This document shows positions 45,040 to 57,429 of a DNA stretch of 64,000 nt, piece by piece. This stretch comes from Dugong dugon (lineage: Eukaryota > Chordata > Mammalia > Sirenia > Dugongidae). The stretch lies in contig CM057461.1 of the NCBI GenBank assembly GCA_030035585.1, forward strand, positions 167,101,624 through 167,165,623, read 5' to 3'. The position numbers and the translations under genes were made by a program. The notes under the pieces were generated by a model that searched no databases, was not told the DNA's origin, and saw nothing but the letters and a program-made list of their open reading frames with translations. The first letter of the stretch is position 1. Every line of letters starts with the position of its first letter.

Positions 45040-47531
45040 GGTGGTAGATAAAGGGAATGGAGCTGACAAATTGAAGAGGAATGGCATCATATTCATTGTC
45101 AAAAAGACCATTTCAAGATCTATCCCAAGTACAACGCTGTCAGTGATAGGAAAATATCCATACAACTACATGAAAGACCAGTTAATACAACTATTATTCA
45201 AATTTATGCACTAACCACCAATGCCAAAGATGAAGAAATTGAAGATTTTTACCAACTTCCACAGTCTGAAATTGATCAAACATGCATCAAGATGCATTGA
45301 TAATTACTGTTAATTGGAATGCAAAAATTGGAAACAAAGAAGAATGATCTGTAGTTGGAAAATACGGCCTTGGTAATTGAAATGATGCCAGAGATCGCAT
45401 GATAGAATTTTAAAAGACCAACGAGTGATTCATTGCAAACATCTTTTTTCAACAACGTTAACAGTGACTATGCACATGGATATCATCAAACGGAAAACAC
45501 AGGAATCAAACTGACTACATTTGTGGAGAGAGATGATGGAAAATCTCAATATCATCAATCAGAACAACACTAGGGGTCAACAGCACAACAGACCATCAAT
45601 TACTCATATACAAGCTCAAGTTGAAGCTGAAGAAAATTAAAACAAGTCTTTGAGAACCAAAATACAACCTTGAGTATATTCCACTTGAATTTGGAGAGTA
45701 TCTCAAGAATAGATTTGACGCATTGAACACTAATGACCGAAGACCAAACAAGTTGTGGAGTGACATCAAAGACATCATACATGAAGAAAGCAAAAGGTTA
45801 TTAAAAAGACAGGAAAAAAAGAAAAGACCAAATGGATGTCAAAAGAGACTCTGAAACTTGCTCTTGAACATAGAGCAGCTAAAGTGAATGGAAGAAATGA
45901 TGAAGTAAAAGAGATGAACAGAAGATTTCAAAGGGCAGCTTGAAAAGACAAAGTAAACTATTATCATGAAATGTGCAAAGACCTGGAGTTAGAAAATCAA
46001 AAGGGAAAAATACACTCAGCATTTCTCAAGCTAGAAGAACTGGGAAAAAAAAAAAAAAACTAAAACCTCAAATTGCAATATTGAAGGATTCTACAGGGAA
46101 AATATTGAATGATGCAGGAAGCATCAAAAGAAGGTGGAAGCAATATACAGAGTCACAGTACCAAAAAGAATTGGTCGACAATAACTGTTTCAGGAGGTAG
46201 CATATGTTCAAGAACCTATGGTACTGAAGGAAGAAGTCCAAGCTGCACTGAAGGCATTGGTGAAAAAACAAGGCTCCAGGAATTGACGGAATACCAATTG
46301 AGATGTTTCAACAATTGGATGCAGAGCTGGAGGTGTTCACTCTTCTATGCCAAGAAATTTGGAAGACATCTACCTGGCCAAGTGAATGGAAGAGATCTAT
46401 ATTTGTACCCATTCCAGAGACAGGTGATCTAACTGAATGCAGAAATTATAGAAAAATATCATTAATATCACACAAGTAAAATTTCGCTGAAGATAATTCA
46501 AAACTGGTTGCAGCAATACATCAACAGGGAACTGCTATAAGTTCAAGCTGGATTCAGAAGAGGATGTGGAATGAGGACTATCATTGCTGACGTCAGATGG
46601 ATCTTGACTGAAAGCAGAGAATACCAGAAAGATATTTACCTGTGTTTTATTGACTATGCAAAGGCATTTGATTGAGTGGATCGTAACAAATCATGGATAA
46701 CATTACAAAGAACAGGAATTCCGAACACTTAATTGTGCTCAGGAGGAACGTGTACATAGACCAAGAAGCAGTCACTGGAACAGAAGAAGGGGATACTGTG
46801 TGGTTTAAAATCAGGAAAGGTGTCCATCAGGGTTGTATTCTTTCACCATACTTATTCAATCTTTATGCTGAGCAAATAATGAAAGAAGCAGGAGTACATG
46901 AAGAAGAACAGGGCATCAGGACTGGAAGAAGACTCATTAACAACCTGTAATATGCATATGACACAACCTTACTTGCTGAAAGTGAAGAGTACTTGAAGCA
47001 TGCAGATGACACAACACTGCTTACTGAAAGCAAAGAGGACTTAAAGGACTTACTGATGAAGATCAAAGACTACAGCCTTCAGTGTGGATTATGTCTCAAC
47101 ATAAAGAAAACAAAAATCCTCACAAATGGACCAATAAGCAACTTCATGATAAATGGAGAAAAGACTGACGATGTCAAGGATTTCATTTTGCTTGGATCCA
47201 CAATCAATGCCCATGGATGCAGCACTCAAGAAATCAAATGACGTATTGCACTGGGCCAATCTACTGTAAAAGATCTCCTTAAAGTGTTGAAAAGCAAAGA
47301 TATCACTTTGAGGACTAAGGTGTGCCTGACCCTAGTCATGATATTTTCATTTGCCTCATATTCAATCGAAAGCTAAACAATGAATAAGTAAGACAGAAGA
47401 ATAATTGATGACTTTGAACTAAGGTGTCGGCAAAGAATATTCAATATACCATGGACTGCCAGAAGAATGAACACGTCTGTCTTGGAAGACGTACAGCCAG
47501 TTTGCTCCTTGGAAGCGAGGATGGTGATACT
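45040..47531 (+). pseudogene. RTE (BovB-clade) LINE ORF, endonuclease and reverse transcriptase, decayed
   Basis: An RTE-clade LINE encodes one protein with an apurinic-type endonuclease and a reverse transcriptase that copies its RNA into nicked chromosomal DNA. Fragments on several frames show endonuclease remnants (IIQIYA-like near 45190, NWNAKIGNKE near 45315). Reverse transcriptase blocks follow in order: GFRRGC near 46553, FIDYAKAFD near 46645 (followed at once by a stop codon), GVHQGCILSPYLFNLYAE at about 46819-46872, a doubled active-site block at 46951-47046, and KTKILTNGPI near 47107. The N-terminal endonuclease part is missing. Frameshifts and stops are many, so it is dead. The copy stops at 47531 before its 3' tail, exactly where the L1 begins. 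Confidence 0.88.
46951..47046 (+). repeat. 48 nt in-frame tandem duplication over the RT active-site box
   Basis: Two adjacent 48-base units (46951-46998, 46999-47046) translate as YAYDTTLLAESEEYLK and HADDTTLLTESKEDLK. The usual RTE sequence has one YADD-type box followed by TTLxAES. About 38 of 48 bases match by my count. The period is 16 codons, so the frame is kept. Confidence 0.9.
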
Positions 47532-47532
47532 T

Positions 47533-48723
47533 ATTGTTTGTTTGTTTGTTTTTAATTGTACTTCAGGTGAAGGCTTACAGAACAAATAGTTTCTCATGAA
47601 AAAGTAGTACACATGTTGTTTTATGACATTGGTTAACAACCCCACAACATATTAACCCTCTAAATTCTGAACCTTTTTTTTTTTTTTTTTTTTGGTGAAA
47701 ATACACATAGCCAAACATACACCGTTTCAAAAATTTCTACCTACACAGTTCAGTGACATTGACTATGCTCTTCCAATTGTGCTGTTATTCTCACTTAAGA
47801 TGAAGGCTTACAGAACAAAATAGTTTCTCATTTAACAGTTACTACAAACGTTGCCCTTTGACAATGGTTAACAATCTCACAACACATCAACACTATCCTT
47901 ACTCAACCTTGGGTTCCCTATCACCAGCTTCCTTGTCCCCTTCTGCCTTCTGGCCCTTGTCCTTGGACTGCTGTACCTCATTAGTCCCATTTGGTTTTAT
48001 GGGACTGTCCACTTCCCGGCTGAACAGTGAACCTCGGAAATGACTTCACCACTGAGCTAAAAGGGTGTCTGGGGGCCATACTCTCGAGGTTTCTCCAGTC
48101 TCCTATAGGCCAGTAAATCTGGTCCTTTTTTTTTTTGTGAGTTAGAATTATGCTCTACGTCCTTCTCCAGCTCTGTCCAGAACACTCTGTTGTGATCCTG
48201 ATCAGAGCAGTCAGTGGTGGTAGCCGGGCACCATCTAGCTGTACTGGACTCAGTCCGGTGGAGGCCTTGGTAGCTGTGGACAATTAGTCCTTCAGACTAA
48301 TCTTTTCCTTGTATCCTGTTCTCTTCATTCTCCCTTGCTCCCGAAGGGATGAGACCAGTGGAGTACCTTAGATGACCGCTTACAGGCTTTTAAGAACCCA
48401 GACACTACTCACCAAGGTAGAATGTACAGCATTGTCTTTATAAGCTGTGTCATGCCAATTGAGCTAGATGTTCCCCGAGACCATGGTCCCCAGAGCCCTC
48501 CGCCCAGCAATTTGGTCCCTCAGGGAGTTTGGATGTGTCTATCGGGCTTCCATGACCTTTCCTTATACAGGTTGTGCTAGTTTCCCCTGTACTGTGTGCT
48601 GTCTCACCCTTCACCCAAGATACCACTTATCTATTACCTATTTAGTATTTCTCCCCCACCCATCCCATCCCTGGTAACCAACAAACATCGTTACATTTTG
48701 TGTGGGAAATTTTTCATGGGTTT
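47533..48723 (-). other. L1 3' UTR with a duplicated module
   Basis: The block 'gaaggcttacagaacaaa' plus 'tagtttctcat' and 'gacattggttaacaac' occurs at 47568-47640. It recurs as 'gaaggcttacagaacaaaat' and 'gacaatggttaacaatctca' at 47804-47880. A ~22-base T run (47674-47695) and a segment resembling an older L1 3' UTR lie between. The copy at 60976-61409 has the same layout. Confidence 0.8.
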
Positions 48724-51700
48724 TTACAATAGAGGTCTCATACAATATTTGTCCTTTTGTGATTGACTTATTTCACTCAGCATAATGTCCTCCAGTTTCA
48801 TCCATGTTATGGGATGCTTCACAGATTCATTGTTGTTCTTTCTCGTTGCATAGTACTCCATTGTGTGTATGTACCATAGTTTGTTTATTCATTCATCTGT
48901 TGATGGGCATCTAGGTTGTTTCCATCGTTTTGCTATTGTGAACAAAGCTGCCATGAACATACGTGTGCATATGTCTATTCGAGTGACGACTCTTATTTCT
49001 CTAGGATATATTCCTAGGAGTGGGATTGCTGGATCATATGGTATGTCTACTTCTAGCTTTCTGAGGAAGTGCCATATCATTTTCCAAAATGGTTGTATCA
49101 TTTTGCATTCCCACCAGCAGTGCATAAGAGTTCCCATCTCCCCGCGGCCCCTCCAACATTTGTTATTTCCAGTATTTTTGATTCGTGCCAGTAATGCCGG
49201 GGTGAGATGGTATCTCATTGTGGTTTTAATTTGCATTTCTCTAATGGCTAGTGATCGCGAGCATTTCCTCATGTGTCTGTTGGCCTTTTGAATGTCTTCT
49301 TTGGTGAAGTGTCTGTTCATTTCCTTTGCCCATTTTTTAATAAGATTATTTGTCTTTTTGTTGTAGAGGTGTTGGATTTTCTTGTAGATTATGGAGATTA
49401 GACCTTTGTCTGACTTGTACTGTCCTAAAATTTTTTTCCAGTCTGTAGGTTCTCTTTTTACTCTTTTGGTGAAGTCTTTTGAAGAGCATAGGTGTTTGAT
49501 TTTTAGAAGATCCCAGTTATCTAACTTATCTGTTGGGTTTTGTGCATTGATGGTTATGGTTTGTATCCTGTTAATGCCATGTATTAAGGCCTGAAGTGTT
49601 GGCCCTATTTTTTCTACTATAAACTTTATAGTTTAAGGCTTTATATTCAGGTCTTTGATCCATTTGAAGTAGTTTTTGTCTACGGTGTGAGGTATAGGCC
49701 CTGTTTCATTTTTTTGCTGATGGATATCCAGTTTTGCCAGCACCATTTGTTAAAAAGACTGTCTTTTCCCCATTTGATGGACTTTGGGCCCTTGTCGAAG
49801 ATCAGGTGACCATAGGTGGATGGATTTACATCTGGGTTCTCGATTCTGTTCCATTGGTCAATGTATCTGTTGTTGTACTAGTACCAGGCTGTTTTGACTA
49901 CTGTAGCTGTATAGTAGGTTCTCAAGTCAGGTAGAGTGAGTCCTCCAACTTTATTCTTCTTCTTCAGTAGTGCTTTACTTATTCGAGGCTTCTTCCCTTT
50001 CCATACAAAGTTAATGATTAGTTTTTCCATCTCTTCGAAGAATGTTGTTGGTATTTGGATCAGGATTGGGTTGTATTTGTAAATTGCTTTGGGTAGACTT
50101 GACATTTTCACAATGTTGAGTCTGCCTATCCATGAGCATGGTATGATTTTCCATTTATGTAGATCCCTTTGGGTTTCATGCAGTAGTGTTTTATAGTTTT
50201 CTTTGTATATGTCTTTTACATCCCTGGTCAGATTTATTCCTCAGTATTTTATCTTTTTAGGGGTTATTGAAAATGGTATTGCTTTCCTGATTTCCTCTTC
50301 ATTGTTCTCTTTATTGCTGTATAGGAATCCAACTGATTTTTGAATGTTTATCTTGTATCCTGCTACCCTGCTGAATCTTTCTATTAGTTCCAGTAGATTT
50401 CTCGTGGAGTCTTTAGGGTTTTCTGGGTATAGTATCATATCATCTGCAAACAGGGAGAGTTTAACTTCTTCATTACCAATTTGGATGCCCTTTATTTCTT
50501 TTTCTTGCCTTATTGCTCTAGATAGAATTCCAGCATGATGTTAAATAGGAGTGGTGATAAAGGGCATCCTTGTCTTGTTCTATTTTCAAGGGGAATGTTT
50601 TCAGCCTCTCTCCATTAATAACGATGTTGGCCGTTGGTTTTGCATAGATGCCCTTTATTATGTTGAGAAACTTCCCTTCTATACCTATTTGATTGAGAGT
50701 TTTTATCAGGAATGGGTGTTGGACTTTGTCAAATGCCTTTTCTGCCTCAATTGAGATGATCATGTGATTCTCTTCTTTCCTTTTATTTATGTGGTGGATT
50801 ATGTTGATTGATTTTCTAATGTTGAACCATCCTTGCATACCTGGTATGAATCCTACTTGGTCATGGTGTATTATTTTTTTGATATGATGCTGAATTCTAC
50901 TGGCTAGAATTTTGTTCAGAATTTTTGCATCTATATTCATGAGAGATATTGGTCTGTAATTTTCTTTTTTTGTGACGTCTTTTCCTGGGTTTGGTATCAG
51001 CATTATGCTGGCTTCATAGAATGAATTTGGAAGTGTTGCTTCCTCTTCTATGCTCTGAAAGAGCTTGAGTAGAACTGGTACAAGTTCTTCTGTAAATGTT
51101 TTGTAGAATTCTCCAGTGAAGCGATCTGGGCCAGGGCTTTTTTTGGTTGGGAGTTTTTTTTTTATTACCTTTTCAATCTCTTATCTTTTGATGGGTCTGT
51201 TCAGATTTTCAACATCACTTTGTTGTAGTTTGGGGAGGCTGTGTGTTTCTAGAAATTTATCCATTTCCTCTAGGTTTTCAAATTTGTTGGAGTATAGTTT
51301 TTCATAATATTCTGTTATAACCCTTTTTATTTTGGTTGGGTCTGTTGTAATGTCCCCCATTTCATTTCTTATTTGGGTTATTTGTGTCCTCTCCTGTTTT
51401 TCTTTTGTCAGTCTGGCCAGTGGTTTGTCGATTTGGTTGATTCTTTCAAAGAACCAACTTTTGGTTTTGTTGATTCTTTCTATTGTTTTTCTGTTCTCTA
51501 TTTCATTTATTTCTGCTCTGATCTTTACTATTTCCTTTCTTCTGGTGGTTGTGGGCTTTTTTTTGCTGTTCTCTTTCTATTTGTTTGAGTTGTATAGTTA
51601 ATGTTTTGATTTTGTCCCTTTCTTCCTTTTTGATGTGTGCATCTATTGCTGTAAATTGTCCTCTGAGGACTGCCTTTGCTGTGTCCCAAAGGTTTTGGTA

Positions 51701-52550
51701 TGATGTGTTTTCATTCTCACTTGATTCTAGGAATTTTTTGATTCCATCTCTGATTTCTTCTATTACCCACTGATGTGTAAGCAGGGTATTATTCAGTTTC
51801 CATGTAGTTGATTTTTTTCACTTGCTCTTTCTATTGTTAATTTCTACCTTGACGGCTTTGTGGTCAGAGAAGATACTTTGAATTATCTCAATGTTTTGGA
51901 TCTTGTTGAGGATTGCTCTGTGGACTAAGATGTGGTCTATTCTGGAGAACGTTCCATGTGCATTTGAAAAAGAATGTGTACTTTGCAGCAGTTGGATGGA
52001 GTGTTCTATATATGTCTATGAGGTCAAGTTGGCTGATTGTGCCCTTTAGGTCTTCTGTATCTTTGCTGAGTTTCTTCTTAGTTGTTCTGTCCTTTACTGG
52101 GAGTGGTGTGTTGAAGTCTCCTACTATTATTGTGGAACTGTCAATTTCTCTTTTCAGTGTTGTTTGAGTTTGTTTTATGTATTTTGGAGCCTTGTCATTG
52201 GGTGCGCAGATGTTTATTATGGTTATGTCTTCATGATGGATCGTCCCCTTAATCATTATATAGTGTCCTTCTTTGTCTTTTATGGTAGATTTCGTTTTAA
52301 AGTCTATTTTATCTGAGATTAGAATCGCCACTCCTGATCTTTTTTGGTAGTTGTTAGCTTGATATATTTTTTTCCAACCCTTGACTTTTAATAAATTCAC
52401 TTCTTTGTTTCTAAGGTGTGTCTCTTGTAGACAGCATATTGATGGATCCTGTTTTCTTATCCATTCTGTCACTCTCCATCTCTTTATGGGTGCATTGAGT
52501 CCATTTACATTCAGTGTAATTATTGATAGATGTGGGTTTGTTGTTGTCAT
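48724..52550 (-). pseudogene. L1 ORF2 (endonuclease-reverse transcriptase), broken
   Basis: ORF2 protein nicks DNA and reverse-transcribes L1 RNA. The start at 52550 gives a 220-codon open stretch with the endonuclease motifs NVNGLNAP, QETHL and VGDFNTPL. A shift near 51965 destroys the usual C-terminal endonuclease block with its catalytic histidine. Reverse transcriptase pieces are NYRPISLMN near 50945 and [12 protein letters not shown] near 50735, a shift near 50585 where the usual QGCPLSP block should be, and a MILY remnant near 50430. The C-terminal 143 codons (48889-49320) are open. The stop at 48724 matches the usual end. Total length is not a multiple of three. Confidence 0.9.
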
Positions 52551-52941
52551 TTTGTAGTGCTTTTTTTGTGGTGCTGACGTTTTCTTTGTTCTTCTTACCC
52601 TCTTGTGCTGAGTTACTTTTGTTTGTGGATTTTTTTTTTCATTTCTTTTGTTTTTGTACGTTTTGTTTTTGCTGAGACTTTATGTTTTTCCTCTTTTTTT
52701 TTTATGAGTATGTTTGTTAAGTTTCTTTGTGGTTGCCATGAATTTTACCCTTATCTTTCTAAGTTTGAAGCAGTCTACCATTACTTGGTATCGCCTTGCC
52801 TTCCTCTCCATTAGAAGGTTCTATACCTATGCTGTTTATTCCCTCTTTTATCGTTTTGATGTTGTTCTCATTGACTGATTAACTTCTCTGATGCCTTGTT
52901 GTATTTATTTTGGTTTTGGATAGTCCTCGAGAGTTCATTTC

Positions 52942-54019
52942 TTAGAGTGGTATCTGGCTTGTACGATCCTGTGTCCTAGGTTCTGCCTGTGGCTGAAGCT
53001 GTTTGTCCTCAGATTGAAGAACTCTCTTTAACAATTCTTGTAAGTTTGGTTTGACTTTTACATATTCTCTTAATTTCTGTTTATCTGGAAATGAACTAAT
53101 TTCACCATCAAATCTGAACAAGAGTTTTGCAGGATGTATTATTCTTGGTTGGCAATTTTTTTCTTTCAAGATTTTATTAGGTCATCCCATTGCCTTCTTG
53201 CCCGCATGGTTTCTGCCGAATAATCTGAGCTTAGTCTTATTGTTTCTCCTCTGTATGTGACTTCTTATTTTTCACAAGCTGTTCTCAGGATTCTTTGTTT
53301 GTTTTTTGTTTTGCCAAGTGTGAATATGATATGCCTTGGTGATTTTCTTTTGGGGTCTCTTCTATATGGGGTTTGTTGAGCTTCTTGGATGGCCAGCTTT
53401 TCATCTTTCATGTTATTGGGAAAGTTTTCTGTCAGCAGTTCTTCAATGATCCTCTCTGTGTTTTCTGTTTTCTCCCCCTATTCTGGAATTCCAATCACTT
53501 GCAAATTTTTGCTGTTGATTGTGTCCCACATAACTCTCAGGGTCTCTTCATTTTTCTTTGTTCTTTTTTGTTAGTTTTCCTCAAACAGAGTTGTGTCCAA
53601 GTGTTTGTCTTCAATTCCACTGGTCCTGTCTTCCATGGTTTTAAATATGCTTCTCAGCCCTTCTATGACATCATCCTTTTCTGAAAGCTTGTTGTTTATT
53701 TTTTGGATTTCTAATTGTTGTTTTTGTATAATTTCTAGTTGTGAATTTATTTTTGGCATTTTGTTCCTGCATCATCTTTCTGAATTCTTCCAATTTTTTG
53801 TCTGTATTTTCCATGAATTTGTCTATTTTTTCCTCATGTTTGTCAGCTTTTTGCCTCAGTTCTTGGAAAATTCCGAGTATTAGAGATTTGAATTCCCTAT
53901 CAGGTACTTCTAGTGCATTTCCTCCCATGGGAGAGTCATCTGGTGTTTTAATTTGGACGCCTACTGGAACCATCCTGTCCTGTTTTTGTAAATGTTTTGA
54001 TATTGTCTGCTGTTTTCAT
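52942..54019 (-). pseudogene. L1 ORF1 (RNA-binding trimer protein), broken
   Basis: ORF1 protein coats L1 RNA. Visible pieces are an N-terminal start with ATG near 54019, a coiled-coil region (53571-53973, heptad-rich stretches such as KHEEKIDKFMENTDKKLEEF and EIQKINNKLSEKD), and a C-terminal domain (52942-53169) with PAKLLFRFDGEI and FPDKQKLREYV. At least two frame breaks separate these pieces. The length, about 359 codons, fits the family. Confidence 0.85.
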
Positions 54020-55945
54020 TGCATTCAGTAGTTATTTCTCTCATTTATTGTTTGTAGATTTGTTTGTTTCTTCCGTTTTTTAAAAAAAAAAATTTGACTA
54101 TGTCTGAGCAGGTGGCCTGCGTGCTCTTGGTTGTTTGCTCGTCTGTGCACTCAATACTTTTCGCCTCCTTCTCCATCTGGCAGGGTCAGTCACTCAGATA
54201 TGGTACAGCAGGGCAGGTCTAGCTGAAGAGGAGCCACTGGGATGAGTTGTTAGTGACACTCACTATAGCCACCAGGGCAGGTCAGTAATCAGTGCTGGGC
54301 AGGTTCCAGTAGGCCATGCCTGCACTGCTTGGTGGTGTGATGTCAAGCACACAGTGCAGACAGGCAGGACACAGCGAGGAGATAGTTATGTGTGGAGCTA
54401 AGATGGATATGGGAGAGAGGAGAGAGGAACAGGAGCCAAAAAACATACAAACAAAAAAGAATGCTAGGGGAGCTTGCCGTTGGAATGGAGAGATGAGAAA
54501 CTATGAAATGGAGAAAAACAGAAAGGGGAAGAGGAAGAAAAGAAAAGAATGAACAAATAAAAATCAGAAAGGTTAAAGAACCACAAAGTTCCCAGGGATC
54601 CCACCGATGCAGCTATGAGGTCTGGGGAAGTTGTTCTCAGGTGTCGCAGCACAGCCTGGGCAGAAGGCGCAGAGGCATACAATGCCTGGTATTCAAGGAT
54701 CAGAAAGAGAAGGAAGATATAGAGAGACGAGAAACTGAGCAATGAAGAAAGACAAACAGGGAAAAAGAGGGAAAAGAAAACAAAACAAATCAAAAAAAAA
54801 AAAAAGAACAAGAAAGGCCCCCCAAAAAAAACAGAAAAAAAAAAAAACCAACAAAAAAAGAAATGTCCTCAGGGATCCCTCCGCATGTCTGTGGAAGCTG
54901 AAGGGGAGTTCCTTGCCACTCAGCTCCCCCTGACCAGAAGGGGCTCCCAACTCAAGAAAAAGAAAAGAAAACAAACAAACAATTCAAAGCGAACAAACGA
55001 ACAAAAGCTCCGGGATCCCACCAGTGCGGTAGCCCAGACCGGGAAGCAGCTCCACACTCGAATGGAGCTCTGCAGCCCCTCAGGAAAAAGCAAAGATGGC
55101 GCATGGAGCCAGGCACTCGAGCGAAAGGAGGGGGAGGCGGTGAGAGACAAGCAAGAAATCCAAAGAAGCAGGGAAAAAAAAAAAAAAAAAGCAACACCAG
55201 CAGCCAACAAATGGGACTCAGAGAGCCATCCAGTGCGGGCTGGTGTTTCTGGACCAGAGACTGTGTCCACGGGAAGCAGAGGAGGCCGAGTGTGGGTGAA
55301 GAAGGGTTGAGAGTGGGAAAGCGTATATCACAAGTTGCCAGCGCTCTGGAGCCCCTCAGGAAGAAGCAAAGATGGCACACACAGCCAGTCACTTGAGTGA
55401 AAGGAGGGGGAGGTGGCAAGAGGCAAGTGAGAAATCAAAAGAAGCAGAAAAAAGAAAAGCAACACTAGCAACCAACAAACGGCACCCAGAGAGCCGCCCG
55501 CTTGGGTGTGTAGAATCCAAGCAGCCAGCGCTTCCCAGTCAAGAGACCGTGGCCACGGGAAGCAGAGGAGGCCAAGCTGGGGCAAAGAGGGGTGGGGGAG
55601 TGGGAAAATTCACACCACAAATTACCGGCTGTTTTGTCTCCCACTGGAAGCTCCGTGAGGCTGCTTTCTCGTACCCCCGTTTGCTGGTCTCCAATAGGAG
55701 TCCAAGATGATGGATCCGCACTGCATTATCTGGTAGGGGACCTCTGCATGAATCTCTCCTTGCTCTCCATTCTCTGTTAGTTTTCTCACTCCATTTGGTG
55801 CTCGGCTGACTTCTTTCTCTCTTCATTTGATGTTTTAGGGTTTCAGGATTGTTGTATTCTCTGTTTGGCTTAGTTTTTTGGCTCTTTGCTGTGGAGGGAC
55901 GGCGTGGTGCTTCTGCCTAGAGCGCCATTTTGCTGGAACTCCTAA
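54020..55945 (-). promoter_or_regulatory. L1 5' UTR / promoter with tandem monomers
   Basis: Two clear monomers of about 280 bp are seen: 'gggaagcagaggaggcc' at 55271 and 55557, and 'cccctcagga' plus 'agcaaagatggc' at 55077 and 55352. More diverged units with 'gggatcccaccagtgcgg', 'agggatccctccgcatg' and 'agggatcccaccgatgc' lie near 55011, 54867 and 54594. Several A-rich runs separate units. Several L1 families (for example mouse) use tandem monomers as promoter units; that role here is inferred. Confidence 0.75.
55921..55932 (-). promoter_or_regulatory. YY1-like site at the L1 start
   Basis: AGCGCCATTTTG on the plus strand reads CAAAATGGCGCT on the L1 strand, matching the AAGATGGCGGC-type YY1 site that sets L1 transcription starts, with one change in the core flank. 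Confidence 0.5.
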
Positions 55946-57429
55946 AGGAATGTTTCTTGAAGCAATTGGAGTTATTTGGCTTCAGGGTGAAATCTCTTCT
56001 ATTTCATGTTTCTTGTTTTTGATCACATAAGAAAACTAGAGCCTGAAAATAAGACTTGTATCAAGGACAGAAAGTCAAGAGAAAAGCTGAAAGACTGAAA
56101 AACAAAAAATTAAAATTACTGAGTCTGAAAGAATAGGTGAAGCCACCAGAAAAGAGAAAAGAAAAGCATAGGTCAATTACTAAATCCTCAAAGGAAAAAA
56201 AAAGTGAGAGGACACCTAGACTCGGGTCCTGAGGAGTTCAAAACAGCCTGAGGCTCCAGGAACCCCTTCCCCCTACTGCTCATGTTCCCAAACTTTGAAA
56301 ACCTCTTTCTGACCTTTACTTCTTAGCCTCTGACCTGCAAAAGGACTCTGCTTCAGGCTGCTGGAGCCTGATTCACTGGCTTGTAAGTAGCAGTATCTTT
56401 GCCTCCTCAGCCCAGAATGTATGGCCCACTGATATCTCTGCAGCGGTGTGTCCTGGTGTTTTGTTTATCAATTGCTGTGTAATGAACCACCTCGAAACCT
56501 ATAGACTCGTTCTCCCTCACATTCTCCCTCACAATTCTGCAGGTTGTCTGGGATGTTCTTCTAGTCCCCATGGTATCAGCTAGGGACCTAAGATGGCTGC
56601 AGTCATCTGGAAGCTTTACTGGAACCAGTAAGGGCTGTTAGTGAGGGAATTCAGCCCTCTTCTCTATGGACCTTCCACACGGCTGCTTGGGCTGCCTCAC
56701 AGCTTAGTGGCAGGGTTCCATAAGGAGTATTGCAAAAGGGAAGGTTGCAAGAGGGAGGAAGTAGAAGCTGCCAAGCTAATTAAGGGCTGGACTCAGAATT
56801 GGCAGAGCATCACTTCCATTGTATTCAATTGGTCAAAGAAGGTATAGATGCAGCCTACACAAAGTACTACACAAAGACATGAATACCTAACGATATGGTT
56901 CATTAGGGATCATCAAAGTGATAATTTACCATATCTATTTTTTTAGATTGTATATTACTTCTAGAATAATACTCTGCCTCAGGTATGCTATTTAATTATA
57001 CAAAAATTTATCAAATACTTTCATATTCAAGGCACTATTCTAATTTTTTTTTTTTTTTTTTTTTGACGGGAGAGAGGTTTATTTCTACTTTTACTTAAGG
57101 GACTTGCAGTTGAACAGACAGAACAAACAGAACAAACAAAGAGGTACACAAATTGAAGTAGAAAGCATAATATGAATGCTTACCATTTGAAAATATCAAA
57201 AAATAGGAGTATATAGTGTAGGGAAACACTATTTCAAACTACAGGATTATGGGAAAGTTTCATAGAAACTTACTGGGGTAGTACTTTAGAAATTGTAAAG
57301 TGCTATAAAAAATATATTACCCTTGTTTTTGCTGTTGTTGTAAAATTATTACAATAACAACAATTAAGCAAAAAACTGTATTTAGGAGCCTCTGCTTTCT
57401 CCAGTTCTGATAGGCCAATCTGTTCACTT
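55946..57429. other. Mostly unassigned; probable ancient repeat at 56450-56870
   Basis: 'tatcaattgctgtgtaatga', 'cacaattctgcaggttgtct' and 'gctgcagtcatctggaagct', then 'attggtcaaagaaggtatag', resemble a widespread mammalian interspersed repeat, family unassigned. A T run covers 57044-57064. No gene seen. Confidence 0.4.

Larger units (their letters stand above)
47533..55945 (-). mobile_element. L1 LINE, complete layout, minus strand, inactive
   Basis: From right to left the element has a 5' UTR with tandem monomers, ORF1, a ~390 bp spacer, ORF2 and a 3' UTR, about 8.4 kb in all. The 5' end near 55945 has the YY1-like CAAAATGGCGC start. The 3' end near 47533 closes with a (TTTG)n tract, the complement of a CAAA-type tail. 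Both ORFs are broken. I see no target duplication; the left flank is RTE sequence and the right flank is not. Confidence 0.92.

Noticed and set aside
48889..49320. 143-codon open frame (minus) as a host gene
   Set aside because: It is the C-terminal part of L1 ORF2 and the element around it is complete in layout.
54952..55419. 155-codon and other long frames in both directions
   Set aside because: They cover the L1 5' UTR monomers; low-complexity runs of phenylalanine or lysine come from A tracts.
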